A program made the translations under genes and the position numbers. The notes under the pieces were generated by a model, which saw only the letters and a program-made list of their open reading frames with translations, did not search any database and was not told the DNA's origin. A stretch of DNA of 64,000 nucleotides from Diaminobutyricibacter sp. McL0608 (GTDB lineage: Bacteria > Actinomycetota > Actinomycetes > Actinomycetales > Microbacteriaceae), in contig NZ_CP154826.1 of assembly GCF_039613825.1 (NCBI RefSeq), positions 1,302,001 through 1,366,000 on the forward strand. Direction: 5' to 3'. This document shows positions 51,190-60,628 of the stretch, piece after piece. Position 1 is the first letter of the stretch, and every line of letters begins with the position of its first letter.

Positions 51190-51465
51190 AATCGTCTCCT
51201 TGTGTTCCGTGCGGCCGCTGGCCTTACCAGCGCCGGCCGCGCGAATCGCTTCCCCAGAGGAGCGTTCACCCGGCGTTCACCCGCACTTACGCGTATCGAC
51301 ACCCCTTTATGCCGTCGCCAGTTTACCGATGCACCCCTTCGAGGGGCAGCGGTAGCCGAGGTCGTTGTGCACTCGTGATATTCCTCACAGGAGTTTCCTA
51401 GGTGCGATTCTGGGTAGAACTGCACAACTTCGTGACTATGCGACGCAGATCGGAGAGCGGCTTGA

Positions 51466-51471
51466 TACGTT
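51466..51471 (+). promoter_or_regulatory. -10 element of a probably leaderless promoter
   Basis: TACGTT ends 6 bases before the GTG at 51478; no Shine-Dalgarno sequence in the right place. Confidence 0.4.
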
Positions 51472-51477
51472 AGCGGA

Positions 51478-53331
51478 GTGAGTTTCGAGCGCCCACCTTC
51501 TGACAGCCCCGAGTCCTCAGAGACCCCGGAAAAGAAGACGAGCGCCCCGCGACCGTCCACGCGCCGCGCGACCTCGACCCGAACTGCGAGCGCTACCGAA
51601 AAGGGGCCGGCCGCCGCACCGGCGAAGCGCGCGACTCCCGCAGCCCGGCGCACGTCGACACGCACCCCGGCCGATCGCAAGCGGGATGAATCCGATGAGG
51701 CTGCGGTCGAGTCGACGGTGGTGGCCGAGTCCACCTCGAAGACCGCCGAACCCGCCGCGAAGGACGAGGCCGCCGCCGTCGGCACGGCAGCCCCCACAGC
51801 GCCGAGCACCCGAACGCGCAAGCCTGCGACACGCAAGCCGGCCGCGCGCTCGACCACACGCACGGCGTCCGCAGGGGCGGCGGCCGCTTCCAGCGGGTCG
51901 GCGGAAGCGTCTGAAGATCAGCCGCCCGCGAAGGCTCCCGCTCGTAAGCCTGCGACGACCCGCACGCGCACGACCTCCCCGGTGTCGCAGCCGAAGACCA
52001 CTCCGACACGTTCGCGGGCCGCGAAGCCCGCCGAGGCAGCACCGACCGCCACCCCTGACGTCGAGGCGACCCCGGAGGTCGTGACGCAGACCGTCGCAGA
52101 GCTCGTCGTCCAGCCTTCGGTCGTTGTGGTGTCGGCCGTAGCGGAGGCGCCGGTTGTCGAGGAGACGCCCGTCGCTGAGGTTGCGCCGGTTGTTGCGGAG
52201 ACGCCCGTCGCTGAGGTTGCGCCGGTTGTCGAGGAGGCGCCCGTCGCTGAGGTGGCGCCGGTTGTTGCGGAGACGCCGGTTGTCGAAGAGACGCCTGTCC
52301 CCGAGGTGGCGCCAGTTCCCGAGGCGCCCGCGGTCGTCGAGGTGGTTGCCGTTGCGGACGAGCCAGCCGGGGTGGATGAATCGCCGTCGGTGGCGGAGAT
52401 GGCTGTTCTCGAAGAAGCTCTTCTCGTCGAGCAGGCGCCTGTTCTCGAAGAGGGCGTTGTGCCGGTAGGAGAAGAACTACCGATCGATGAGCCGCTGGCG
52501 GAACTGGCGAGCTCTTCGGCCGTTCTCGCGGCGACCACGGAGGCTCCGGTCGCTCCGGACGCCACGACTGCCCCGATCGTGCTCTCCCTCTCCGGCCTCG
52601 TGAAGCGCTTCGGCGACACCGTCGCTGTCGACGGCGTGTCCCTCGACGTGCGACGTGGTTCGTTCTACGGCATTGTCGGACCGAATGGGGCAGGAAAGAC
52701 GACGACGCTGTCCATGGTCACCGGCCTGCTCCGACCCGACGCGGGCCGCGTTCTGGTACACGGCGTCGACGCGTGGATGGACCCTGTCAAGGCCAAGCGC
52801 ACGATCGGAGTGCTGCCGGACAAGCTTCGGCTGTTCGACAGACTGACCGGGGCGCAGCTGCTCTACTACTCGGGGACGCTTCGCGGACTCAAGAACGACG
52901 TCGTCCGCTCGCGCTCGGCCGACCTCGCGAAGGCGCTCGGCATCGAAGACGCCTTGAACCGCCTGGTCGCCGACTACTCCGCGGGCATGACGAAGAAGAT
53001 CGCTCTCGCGGCCGCGATGATCCACTCGCCCCGACTGCTCGTGCTCGACGAGCCTTTCGAATCCGTCGACCCCGTGTCGGCGGCGAACGTGATCGACATC
53101 CTGCAGCGATACGTCTCCGCCGGAGGGACCGTCGTGCTCTCCAGCCACGGGATGGACCTCATCCAGCGGGTCTGCGACAGCGTCGCGATCATCGTCCGTG
53201 GGCGCGTGCTGGCCGCGGGCACGGTCGATGAGGTCCGCGGGGAAGAGACGCTCGAAGAGCGCTTCGTCGAACTCGCGGGCGGACGCAAAGCGGCGGAAGG
53301 CATGGAGTGGTTACACAGTTTCTCCGACTGA
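51478..53331 (+). CDS. ABC transporter ATPase with a long repetitive N-terminal extension
   Basis: 617 residues. Residues 1-365 are low-complexity: first Ala/Pro/Thr/Arg/Lys-rich, then acidic Val/Pro/Glu/Ala repeats of 12 residues (PVVEETPVAEVA pattern). The ABC domain starts near 366 with LSLSGLVKRFGDTVAVDGV. Walker A GPNGAGKTT is near 401. The signature reads DYSAGMTKK (near 500) in place of LSGGQ, Walker B is LLVLDEPFES (near 520), and the switch His lies in LSSHGMDL. The domain is of the ABC-2 type, works with the permease encoded next (25-base overlap), and alone is normal length (about 250). The extension has no known domain and may be an interaction or spacer region. Confidence 0.85.
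   Translation: MSFERPPSDSPESSETPEKKTSAPRPSTRRATSTRTASATEKGPAAAPAKRATPAARRTSTRTPADRKRDESDEAAVESTVVAESTSKTAEPAAKDEAAAVGTAAPTAPSTRTRKPATRKPAARSTTRTASAGAAAASSGSAEASEDQPPAKAPARKPATTRTRTTSPVSQPKTTPTRSRAAKPAEAAPTATPDVEATPEVVTQTVAELVVQPSVVVVSAVAEAPVVEETPVAEVAPVVAETPVAEVAPVVEEAPVAEVAPVVAETPVVEETPVPEVAPVPEAPAVVEVVAVADEPAGVDESPSVAEMAVLEEALLVEQAPVLEEGVVPVGEELPIDEPLAELASSSAVLAATTEAPVAPDATTAPIVLSLSGLVKRFGDTVAVDGVSLDVRRGSFYGIVGPNGAGKTTTLSMVTGLLRPDAGRVLVHGVDAWMDPVKAKRTIGVLPDKLRLFDRLTGAQLLYYSGTLRGLKNDVVRSRSADLAKALGIEDALNRLVADYSAGMTKKIALAAAMIHSPRLLVLDEPFESVDPVSAANVIDILQRYVSAGGTVVLSSHGMDLIQRVCDSVAIIVRGRVLAAGTVDEVRGEETLEERFVELAGGRKAAEGMEWLHSFSD
52153..52314 (+). repeat. 36-bp coding repeats
   Basis: About four and a half copies of a 36-bp unit beginning GTTGTCGAGGAGACGCCCGT. 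Full units start at 52153, 52189, 52225 and 52279; an 18-bp half unit is at 52261. They are in frame and encode 12-residue Val/Pro/Glu/Ala repeats. Copies alternate between GTCGAGGAG and GTTGCGGAG, pointing to expansion as a double unit. Confidence 0.85.
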
Positions 53332-54884
53332 AACTCCGGCTGATGGCGAACGCTTTCCGGCGCAGCCCCTGGCAGGTGTTCGGGCTGGTGATCGGACTCG
53401 TCTACGGCCTGATCATCACCGTCGTGGTCGTTCTGTCCCTGGTCGGCGCGCGGCTGTCGCCCGATGTCGCACTCGTGCACAACGTCCTGACGGTGGTCGG
53501 ATCGGTGGTGCTCACCGGGTTCGTGCTGCTCCCGCTCGTGTTCGGGGTCGACGACACGCTCGACCCGCGCAAGTTCTCCCTGTTCGGCATTCAGAACCGG
53601 CAACTGGCAACGGGACTCGCGCTCGCGGCACTCATCGGCATCCCGTCACTGGTGCTGACGATCTGTTCGCTCTCGACGGTGGTCACCTGGTCACGCGACC
53701 TTGGTTCGGCCTTCGTCGCACTGGTCTGCGCGGTACTTGCCGTCCTCACCTGCGTGATCGCCTCGCGTATCTCGACCTCGGTCGCCTCGTTCCTGCTCGC
53801 AACCCGGCGTTCGCGTGAATTCGGCGGACTCGCCGGGGTCCTGATCGTCGTCCTCATCTCGCCGGTCGTCATTCTCCTGCTCACCGTCGACTGGGGTCGC
53901 GATGGGATGCGCGTTCTGAACGGCTTCGCCGGCTGGCTCGCCTGGACGCCGCTCGGCGCGGTCTGGTCGGCTCCGGGAGCGGCGGCCGAGGGCGATTGGG
54001 GCGCAGCCGTGCTCCAGGTGCTCATCGCGGCCGCAACACTCGGGCTTCTCTGGCTCGTATGGGTCGCGCTCGTGGCTCGGATGCTCGTGACACCCCAGCG
54101 CGAAGCACAGGCCAAGGCCTACGCAGGGCTCGGATGGTTCGACAGGCTCCCGGGGGGCCCGACCGCGGCGATAGCCGCACGGTCGATAACGTACTGGGGC
54201 CGCGACGCACGGTACTGGATCGCTCTCGTGATGATCCCGATCTTTCCGATCTTCATCGTCGTGGCCCTGACCGTCGCCGGCATCCCTTCGCACTACACCG
54301 CCCTGCTGCCGCTTCCGATCATGTGTCTCTTCCTCGGCTGGACGATCCACAACGACATCGCCTTCGACAACACGGCGATCTGGCTGCACGTCGTCTCCGG
54401 GACCCGCGGGCTCGCCGACCGAGTGGGAAGGATCTTCCCCGTCGTGCTCGTCGGCATCCCCCTCATCGCCATCGGATCCGTGGTGACCACCGCTGTCTTC
54501 GGGGACTGGGTCGTCCTGCCCGCGGTCGCCGCCCTGAGCGGCGCTCTGCTGCTCATCGGAATCGGCCTGTCGAGCGTCGCATCCGCCATGTTCCCGTACC
54601 CCGCGACCAAACCCGGCGACAGTGCGTTCGCGCAGCCGCAGACCTCAGGGGCCTCGGCAGCGCTCGTGCAGTCACTGAGCTTCTTCGCGATCATCCTGCT
54701 CGCCGCTCCGATCATCGCGACCTTCGTGCTGGGGCTCCTCGTCGCGCAGTTCTGGATCGTCGTGTCTCCGATCGTGGCCGTGCTGATCGGCTTCGGTGCG
54801 CTGTTCGGAGGCCTCTACCTCGGCGCCAGGGCTTTCGATCGGCGAGGGCCGGAACTCATGGCGTTTGCGACGCGGAACGACTGA
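53307..54884 (+). CDS. ABC-2 type transporter permease
   Basis: 525 residues from a GTG overlapping the ATPase gene by 25 bases. About twelve hydrophobic segments, for example VFGLVIGLVYGLIITVVVVLSLVG near the start, ALVMIPIFPIFIVVALTVAG in the middle and FAIILLAAPIIATFVLGLLV near the end. No catalytic motif. Pairs with the extended ATPase as one transporter. The substrate is not shown by the sequence; related actinobacterial systems are unassigned. Confidence 0.85.
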   Translation: MVTQFLRLKLRLMANAFRRSPWQVFGLVIGLVYGLIITVVVVLSLVGARLSPDVALVHNVLTVVGSVVLTGFVLLPLVFGVDDTLDPRKFSLFGIQNRQLATGLALAALIGIPSLVLTICSLSTVVTWSRDLGSAFVALVCAVLAVLTCVIASRISTSVASFLLATRRSREFGGLAGVLIVVLISPVVILLLTVDWGRDGMRVLNGFAGWLAWTPLGAVWSAPGAAAEGDWGAAVLQVLIAAATLGLLWLVWVALVARMLVTPQREAQAKAYAGLGWFDRLPGGPTAAIAARSITYWGRDARYWIALVMIPIFPIFIVVALTVAGIPSHYTALLPLPIMCLFLGWTIHNDIAFDNTAIWLHVVSGTRGLADRVGRIFPVVLVGIPLIAIGSVVTTAVFGDWVVLPAVAALSGALLLIGIGLSSVASAMFPYPATKPGDSAFAQPQTSGASAALVQSLSFFAIILLAAPIIATFVLGLLVAQFWIVVSPIVAVLIGFGALFGGLYLGARAFDRRGPELMAFATRND

Positions 54885-54898
54885 GCTCCCGACCGACC

Positions 54899-54904
54899 TA
54901 AACT
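54899..54904 (+). promoter_or_regulatory. -10 element of a probably leaderless promoter
   Basis: TAAACT ends 6 bases before the ATG at 54911, with no ribosome site between the permease stop and this start. Confidence 0.5.
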
Positions 54905-54910
54905 GGAATC

Positions 54911-55195
54911 ATGTACGACGCGAGCATCTCGGAACCCGGTGGCATCCCCGACGGTGGCGGAACGACGACTCTCGACCGTGAGCTCGAGGAACTGCTGCAG
55001 CACGAGACCATCGAGCCCGGCGATCACGAGCGCTTCTCGCACTACGTGAAGAAAGAGCAGATCCTCGAGTCGGCTATGACCGGCAAGCCCGTCAAGGCAC
55101 TGTGCGGCAAGATGTGGACACCCGGGCGCGACCCCCAGAAATTCCCGATCTGCCCAACCTGCAAAGAGATCTACGAGCAGATGAGCGACGCCTGA
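54911..55195 (+). CDS. DUF3039 protein
   Basis: 94 residues. Matches the actinobacterial DUF3039 family: an acidic start with TTTLDRELEELLQ, then HYVKKEQILESAMTGKPVKALCGKMW and PICPTCKEIYEQM. Cys in LCGK and in CPTC, together with His in HYV, could bind one zinc. Function unknown. It converges on pncB with 10 bases between stops. Confidence 0.9.
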   Translation: MYDASISEPGGIPDGGGTTTLDRELEELLQHETIEPGDHERFSHYVKKEQILESAMTGKPVKALCGKMWTPGRDPQKFPICPTCKEIYEQMSDA

Positions 55196-55205
55196 GGGCA
55201 TACCG

Positions 55206-56516
55206 CTAGACGAAGATCGTCGGCAGCACCGGGTCGCCGCGGCCGAGACGGAAGGCCTGGTCCGGCAGCTCGGCCATGGCGGCCGCACGATGCTCACGCG
55301 CGCGTGTGACTCCGTCCGGTCCGAGGTGGCTGCGGTCGACGACGCCGTCGGTGATCAGCGGGACCAGAAGGTCACGACCCCGATCATCCACGTCGTCGCC
55401 TTCCCCGATGATGTGGATGGCCTCCGCGACAGCACGACCCGACTCGTCCAGCCGACGTACGGGGTGTTTGCGACCCCCGACACTCGCCTTGCCGTCCGAC
55501 TTCTTCGCGACCGGGATCCACTCGCCCACGTGCCCGCGTGGTCGATGCGCCACGAGCTTGTAGACCATGCCCGACGCGGGGAACCCCGAGCCGGTCACCA
55601 CCGACGTGCCGACGCCGTACGAATCGACGGGCGAGGCTGCAAGAGCGGCGATCGTGAACTCATCGAGATCGTTGGTCACAGTGATGCGTGTCCGGGTGGC
55701 GCCCAGGGAGTCGAGTTGGGTGCGCACCTTGCGCACCAGGGAAGGCAGGTCGCCGGAATCGAGGCGCACCGCGCCGAGCTCGGGGCCGGCGACGCGCACT
55801 GCGCGCTCGATGGCGCGCTCGACGTCGAACGTATCGACGAGCAGGGTCGTACTCGGTCCGAGAGCCGCGACCTGCGCTCGGAACGCATCCTCCTCGGTGT
55901 CGTGGAGCAGCGTGAACGCATGCGCCGCCGTTCCCATCGTGGGAACGCCCCAGGTGTGTCCGGCCTCCAGGTTCGATGTCGCGCTGAACCCGGCGATGAA
56001 CGCTGCACGAGCGGCAGCGACGGCTGCTCGCTCATTCGCGCGACGCGACCCCATCTCCGCGATGGGGCGGCCTGCGGCAGCAGTCACCATGCGGGCGGCG
56101 GCACTGGCCACGGCCGAGTCGAAGTTGAAGACGCTGAGAATCAGAGTCTCGAGGATCACCCCTTCGGCGAACGGTGCGTCCACGACCAGGAACGGTGAGC
56201 CGGGAAAGAAGACCTCGCCCTCACGGTAGCCACTGATCGAACCCGAGAAGCGGTAGTCGGCGAGCCAGTCGATCGTCGCATCCCTGACGACCCCCGCGCT
56301 GCGCAGCCACTCGAGCTCTGTGTCGCCGAACCGGAACTGCTCGATGAGTTCGAGCAGGCGACCGGTGCCACCGATGATGCCGTACCTGCGGCCCGGGGGA
56401 AGGTGGCGGGTGAAAGCTTCGAACACGCACTCGCGATCGTGTGTTCCCGCGAGCAGCGCGGCATCGAGCATGGTGAGTTCGTAGCGGTCGGTGAGGAGGG
56501 CGGATGAACCGGACAC
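55206..56516 (-). CDS. pncB: Nicotinate phosphoribosyltransferase
   Basis: 436 residues, the usual length. It makes nicotinate mononucleotide from nicotinate and PRPP for NAD salvage. Landmarks: [63 protein letters not shown] with the active-site region, [22 protein letters not shown] and [11 protein letters not shown]. All are intact. Divergent from murI with 44 bases between the starts. Cytoplasmic. Confidence 0.93.
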   Translation of the reverse strand: MSGSSALLTDRYELTMLDAALLAGTHDRECVFEAFTRHLPPGRRYGIIGGTGRLLELIEQFRFGDTELEWLRSAGVVRDATIDWLADYRFSGSISGYREGEVFFPGSPFLVVDAPFAEGVILETLILSVFNFDSAVASAAARMVTAAAGRPIAEMGSRRANERAAVAAARAAFIAGFSATSNLEAGHTWGVPTMGTAAHAFTLLHDTEEDAFRAQVAALGPSTTLLVDTFDVERAIERAVRVAGPELGAVRLDSGDLPSLVRKVRTQLDSLGATRTRITVTNDLDEFTIAALAASPVDSYGVGTSVVTGSGFPASGMVYKLVAHRPRGHVGEWIPVAKKSDGKASVGGRKHPVRRLDESGRAVAEAIHIIGEGDDVDDRGRDLLVPLITDGVVDRSHLGPDGVTRAREHRAAAMAELPDQAFRLGRGDPVLPTIFV

Positions 56517-56560
56517 GGGCCAAGCCTAGCGATGCGATCGAAGTTATAGGCTGGCTTCTT

Positions 56561-57403
56561 GTGACCGATGCGCCGATTGGAATCTTCGACTCGGGCGTGG
56601 GCGGCCTGACCGTCGCGCGCGCAGTCCGCGACCAGCTCCCGGGGGAATCCATCCTCTACGTCGGCGACACGGCTCACTCGCCGTACGGACCGAAGCCGAT
56701 CGCCGATGTGCGCCGCTATTCGCTCGAAGTCCTCGACTTCCTGGTCGACCAGGGCGTGAAACTGCTCGTGATCGCCTGCAACACCGCGTCGTCCGCAATG
56801 CTCCGGGATGCGAGGGAGCGGTACGACGTCCCCGTCGTCGAGGTGATCCAGCCTGCGGTTCGCCGAGCGGTCGCTGCGACGAAGACCGGCAGGGTCGGCG
56901 TGATCGGAACCGCGGGAACGATCAACTCGCGCGCCTACGAGGACGCGTTCGCCGCCGCTCCCGACCTGCAGCTGTTCGGCCAGGCCTGCCCGCGATTCGT
57001 CGAATTCGTCGAGGCCGGTGTGACCAGCGGCCCGGAGCTGCTCGATGTTGCGGCGGAGTACCTGCAGCCGTTGCGGGATGCGAGAGTCGACACCCTAGTC
57101 CTTGGCTGCACGCATTATCCATTCCTCAAAGGCGCGATCTCCTACGTGATGGGAGAGGGCGTGACGCTGGTGTCCAGCGACACGGAGACAGCGAACGACG
57201 TGTACCGCGTTCTGGTGGGACGCGGACTGGAGCGGACCGCTCCGGGTGCCCCGAGCATCCGTTACGAGGCGACCGGAGCGGACACCGCGGACTTCCTCCG
57301 CCTCGCACACCGGTTCATGGGGCCGGAGGTTGCGAGCGTCGACCTCGTGCGCACCGGCACCCTCGACCTCGGCGCGATCGCGACGTACTCCGACGGAAGA
57401 TAG
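56561..57403 (+). CDS. murI: Glutamate racemase
   Basis: 280 residues from a GTG at 56561, where the family begins ([15 protein letters not shown]). It supplies D-glutamate for peptidoglycan. Catalytic Cys are in [10 protein letters not shown] and LGCTHYPFL, and the acidic partner in the opening IFDSG. TATAGG at 56545-56550 could be a -10 for a nearly [20 protein letters not shown]; no Shine-Dalgarno sequence is visible. The rph gene follows 9 bases later, and rdgB overlaps that. Confidence 0.93.
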   Translation: MTDAPIGIFDSGVGGLTVARAVRDQLPGESILYVGDTAHSPYGPKPIADVRRYSLEVLDFLVDQGVKLLVIACNTASSAMLRDARERYDVPVVEVIQPAVRRAVAATKTGRVGVIGTAGTINSRAYEDAFAAAPDLQLFGQACPRFVEFVEAGVTSGPELLDVAAEYLQPLRDARVDTLVLGCTHYPFLKGAISYVMGEGVTLVSSDTETANDVYRVLVGRGLERTAPGAPSIRYEATGADTADFLRLAHRFMGPEVASVDLVRTGTLDLGAIATYSDGR

Positions 57404-57406
57404 TCT
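57401..57406 (+). promoter_or_regulatory. Possible -10 element before rph
   Basis: TAGTCT spans the murI stop and ends 6 bases before the GTG of rph. It may provide an internal leaderless promoter; read-through from murI is equally likely. Confidence 0.3.
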
Positions 57407-57412
57407 GACCCG

Positions 57413-58153
57413 GTGAACGAAATCATCCGCGCCGACGGGCGCACCACAGACCAATTGCGCCCGATCACCATCGAACGCGGATGGAGCCGCCAGGCCGAAG
57501 GCTCGGCGCTCATCTCGTTCGGCGAGACTCGCGTGCTCTGCACCGCCTCGTTCACGAACGGTGTTCCCCGCTGGATGTCCGGCAAGGGCAAAGGCTGGGT
57601 CACGGCCGAATACGCCATGCTTCCGCGCTCGACCAACGACCGTATGGACCGCGAATCGGTCAAAGGCAAGATCGGGGGCCGCACCCACGAGATCAGCCGA
57701 CTGATCGGGCGGAGCCTGCGCGCCGTGGTCGACATGAAGGCGCTCGGCGAGAACACGATCGTGCTCGACTGCGATGTGCTCCAGGCCGACGGCGGAACAC
57801 GTACCGCGGCGATCACCGGCGCATACGTAGCGCTCGCCGATGCGCTCGAATGGGGGCGTGACCACCGTTTCATCGGACAGAAGGCGACTCCTCTCATCGA
57901 CTCGGTGTCCGCTGTGTCGGTAGGGATCATCGACGGTGAACCGATGCTCGACCTCGCGTATGTGGAGGATGTGCGGGCCGAGACAGACATGAATGTCGTC
58001 GTCACCGGCCGTGGACTCTTCGTCGAGGTGCAGGGTACGGCCGAAGGCGCACCTTTCGATCGCCGCGAACTGGATTCGCTTCTCGACCTCGCGCTGTCCG
58101 GTACCACCACTCTCGCGGGCATCCAGGCCGCCGCGATCGCGGAGGGGCGTTGA
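57413..58153 (+). CDS. rph: Ribonuclease PH
   Basis: 246 residues from a GTG. It trims tRNA 3' ends by phosphorolysis. Motifs: [43 protein letters not shown] with the substrate Arg residues, [19 protein letters not shown] and [19 protein letters not shown] with the phosphate-binding GTRTA. Complete and of normal length. Between murI and rdgB, a common actinobacterial order. Confidence 0.94.
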   Translation: MNEIIRADGRTTDQLRPITIERGWSRQAEGSALISFGETRVLCTASFTNGVPRWMSGKGKGWVTAEYAMLPRSTNDRMDRESVKGKIGGRTHEISRLIGRSLRAVVDMKALGENTIVLDCDVLQADGGTRTAAITGAYVALADALEWGRDHRFIGQKATPLIDSVSAVSVGIIDGEPMLDLAYVEDVRAETDMNVVVTGRGLFVEVQGTAEGAPFDRRELDSLLDLALSGTTTLAGIQAAAIAEGR

Positions 58154-58749
58154 CCGTCCGTGTGGTCCTCGCGACCCACAACGCCCACAAGGTCGAAGAA
58201 TTCCAACAGATCCTCGGTGCTTCGGCCCCGGAACTCGAGATCGTCGCCTACGACGGACCGGAACCGGTCGAGGACGGCGTGACCTTCGCTGACAATGCGC
58301 TCATCAAAGCGCGGGGCGCCTGCGCGCATACCGGTCTGCCGGCGCTCGCCGACGACTCAGGGATCTGTGTCGACGTGATGGGTGGTGCTCCCGGCATCTT
58401 CTCCGCACGCTGGGCGGGTCACCACGCTGATGCCGTCGCGAACAGACGGCTCCTGCTCGACCAGCTCTCCGACCTCGGCGAGGGCAAGCGTGGAGCGCAC
58501 TTCACAGCGACCATCGCACTCGTGCTGCCCTCCGGCGAGGAGCGCGTCGTCGAGGGGCTGTGGCCGGGAGTCGTCGCAACGACCGAGAGCGGTGAGTACG
58601 GGTTCGGCTACGACCCCATCTTCATTCCGGCGGGACACGACGTCACTGCCGCGGAACTCGACCCGGCAGCCAAGAACGCCGAGAGCCACCGGGCGCGGGC
58701 GTTCGAGCGGCTCATCCCGGCAATCCGGACCCTGTCGAACCGGGAATGA
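58150..58749 (+). CDS. rdgB: XTP/dITP diphosphatase (non-canonical purine NTP pyrophosphatase)
   Basis: 199 residues. The start is a TTG that overlaps the rph stop (TTGA) behind GGAGGGG; a GTG two codons in is the alternative. It removes dITP and XTP from the nucleotide pool. Motifs: [51 protein letters not shown], and YGFGYDPIF at the end. All are complete. Confidence 0.93.
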   Translation: MTVRVVLATHNAHKVEEFQQILGASAPELEIVAYDGPEPVEDGVTFADNALIKARGACAHTGLPALADDSGICVDVMGGAPGIFSARWAGHHADAVANRRLLLDQLSDLGEGKRGAHFTATIALVLPSGEERVVEGLWPGVVATTESGEYGFGYDPIFIPAGHDVTAAELDPAAKNAESHRARAFERLIPAIRTLSNRE

Positions 58750-58766
58750 GAACGGCACTCATTCCC
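58742..58766 (+). terminator. Hairpin overlapping the rdgB stop
   Basis: GGGAATGAG (58742-58750) and CTCATTCCC (58758-58766) form a 9-bp perfect stem with a 7-base loop that includes the stop codon. No T run follows, so termination is likely but not sure. Confidence 0.5.
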
Positions 58767-58820
58767 AACTGGGGCGTGGATCTGGCGGGGCGCGTCTCGC
58801 GCGCCTACCGTTGAATCACC

Positions 58821-59726
58821 ATGAGTCATGACCACGGGCATTCCGCCAACCGCAACCGACTCCTGATCGCGATCGGGATCGTCGGGTGCGTGCTCGTCGT
58901 CCAGGCGGTCGGCGCCTGGATCAGCGGTTCCTTGGCGCTTCTGGCGGATGCCGGCCACATGCTCAGTGACCTCACCGGTCTGATCATCGCGCTCATGGCC
59001 ACGATTGTCGCGGCGCGACCCGCAAGTGACAGGCAGACGTTCGGCTACCAGCGCGCGGAGGTCTTCGGCGCACTGATCAATGGGCTGATCCTCGTCGCCG
59101 TCGCCGTCGTCGTGACGATCGGCGCGATCACCCGCCTGGTCACGCCCGGCCACGCAGACGTGCAGAGCACGCCGATGCTCGTGGTGGCGGCGATCGCGCT
59201 GGTCGCGAACTTCGCGGCGCTGCTGGTCCTGCGGCCGGCGGCGGGCCACTCGATCAACATGCGCGGAGCGTATCTCGAGGTGTTCGGCGACCTGGTCGGG
59301 TCGATTCTGGTCATCGCCGCGGCGCTCGTCATCATGTTCACGGGCTTCGTGGCGGCGGATGCGATCGCGTCGCTGGTGATCGCCGCGCTCATCCTCCCGC
59401 GCGCGTTCATCCTGTTGCGGGACGTCGTGCGTGTGCTCAGCGAGTCGGCGCCGGCCGACACGGACGTCGCTCAGATCCGCCAGCACATCCTCGGCACGGC
59501 CGGCGTGGTGGACGTGCATGATGTCCACGTCTGGGCCATCACGTCGGGTGCGCCGGTGTTCACGGCGCATGTCGTCGTCAAACCGGAGGTTTTCCGGTCG
59601 GGCGAGACCGGAAGGCTGCTGGATGACCTCTCAGAGTGCCTGTCGAACCATTTCGACGTCGAGCATTCGACGTTCCAGCTGGAACCGGCCGAGCACGCGG
59701 CTCACGAGGACGAACTGCACCGCTGA
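58821..59726 (+). CDS. Cation diffusion facilitator (ZitB/CzcD-like metal exporter)
   Basis: 301 residues. His-rich start (SHDHGHSANRN), then six transmembrane spans. The metal site in span 2 reads LLADAGHMLSD with His and Asp. In span 5 it reads YLEVFGDLVGS, where zinc transporters of E. coli have HVLGD, so one His is replaced by Glu. A cytoplasmic ferredoxin-like domain ends the protein (VVDVHDVHVWAITSG). Probably exports Zn or a similar divalent ion by proton exchange. TACCGT 9 bases before the ATG may be the -10. Confidence 0.9.
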   Translation: MSHDHGHSANRNRLLIAIGIVGCVLVVQAVGAWISGSLALLADAGHMLSDLTGLIIALMATIVAARPASDRQTFGYQRAEVFGALINGLILVAVAVVVTIGAITRLVTPGHADVQSTPMLVVAAIALVANFAALLVLRPAAGHSINMRGAYLEVFGDLVGSILVIAAALVIMFTGFVAADAIASLVIAALILPRAFILLRDVVRVLSESAPADTDVAQIRQHILGTAGVVDVHDVHVWAITSGAPVFTAHVVVKPEVFRSGETGRLLDDLSECLSNHFDVEHSTFQLEPAEHAAHEDELHR

Positions 59727-59752
59727 GTCGGAGGCCGGGATTCAGGCCGGGC

Positions 59753-60499
59753 TCAGAGTTCGGACGGCTTCTTCTCGAACACAGCCGGGTCGAGGGTGAC
59801 CTCGGCGTCAGACGGGAGGGTCTGGGCGTCGGCGGCCTTCGCCAGTGCCGCCTTCTTGGCCTTCCGGGTGGACTGGATGTAGTGCCACAGTGTCGGAACG
59901 AGCGTCACGACGACGGCGCCGAGCAGGATGACGTCGATGTACTTCTGCACGAAGTCTGCGACGGGCGGAATGTATCCGATGACGAAACCGAAGTAGGTGA
60001 GTCCGGCGCCCCAGAGTACCGCTCCGATCGCGTTGTAGATCGAATACTTCTTGTAGTTCATGTGCCCGACGCCGGCCGCCACAGGTGCGAACGTACGCAC
60101 GATCGGGACGAAACGGGCGAGGATGACGGCGAGCGCGCCGAACCGTTCGAAGAACTTGTTGGTGCGGCGCACGTTCTCCATGCTGAAGAGGCCGGTCTCC
60201 TTGCGCTCGAACACGCTCGGACCGAATCTGTGCCCGATCAGGTAGCCGACTTCGCCGCCGAGGAACGCCCCAAAAGCGATAGCGAGGCCGACCCACCAGA
60301 TGTCAACGCCGAAGACGAGCGAGGTATGCGTCAGGAGGCCGGAGATCACGAGAAGCGTGTCACCCGGAAGGAGGAACCCTACGAGAAGGCCCGTCTCTGC
60401 GAAGACGATCGCAGAGACCACGACCAGCGCCCACGGGCCGGCCGAGTGAATGATCACATTCGGGTCCAGCCACGGAATGAGTGCAGCGTGATGGATCAA
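59753..60499 (-). CDS. DedA-family membrane protein
   Basis: 248 residues from a TTG at 60499 behind GGAG; the first conserved region starts only 14 residues in. DedA phrases: FAETGLLVGFLLPGDTLL, FGAFLGGEVGYLIGHRFGPSVFER, FFERFGALAVILARFVPIVRTFAPVAAGVGHMNYKKY and GAVLWGAGLTYFGFVIG. Four or five spans. The family is linked to undecaprenyl-phosphate or lipid scrambling. The charged C-terminal 40 residues are cytoplasmic. It converges on the CDF gene. Confidence 0.9.
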   Translation of the reverse strand: MIHHAALIPWLDPNVIIHSAGPWALVVVSAIVFAETGLLVGFLLPGDTLLVISGLLTHTSLVFGVDIWWVGLAIAFGAFLGGEVGYLIGHRFGPSVFERKETGLFSMENVRRTNKFFERFGALAVILARFVPIVRTFAPVAAGVGHMNYKKYSIYNAIGAVLWGAGLTYFGFVIGYIPPVADFVQKYIDVILLGAVVVTLVPTLWHYIQSTRKAKKAALAKAADAQTLPSDAEVTLDPAVFEKKPSEL

Positions 60500-60628
60500 G
60501 ATTCTCCAGGGGTGATGTCTCGGATCGAGGGAATGCTCAGAGTTTAGCTGCGCGGACCTGCGGAATCGATGCGAATCCTATGCGCTGTCCGAAAGATCAT
60601 CCTGAGGTCTGACTGAAGTCTGGAAAGC

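Noticed and set aside
51190-51477. Small genes in the 288-base gap before the extended ABC ATPase
   Set aside because: The open frames there are short, without ribosome sites or recognisable sequence, and the region reads as promoter and leader DNA.
52153-52314. CRISPR-like 36-bp repeats
   Set aside because: They have no unique spacers, lie inside a long coding frame and encode a regular 12-residue protein repeat.
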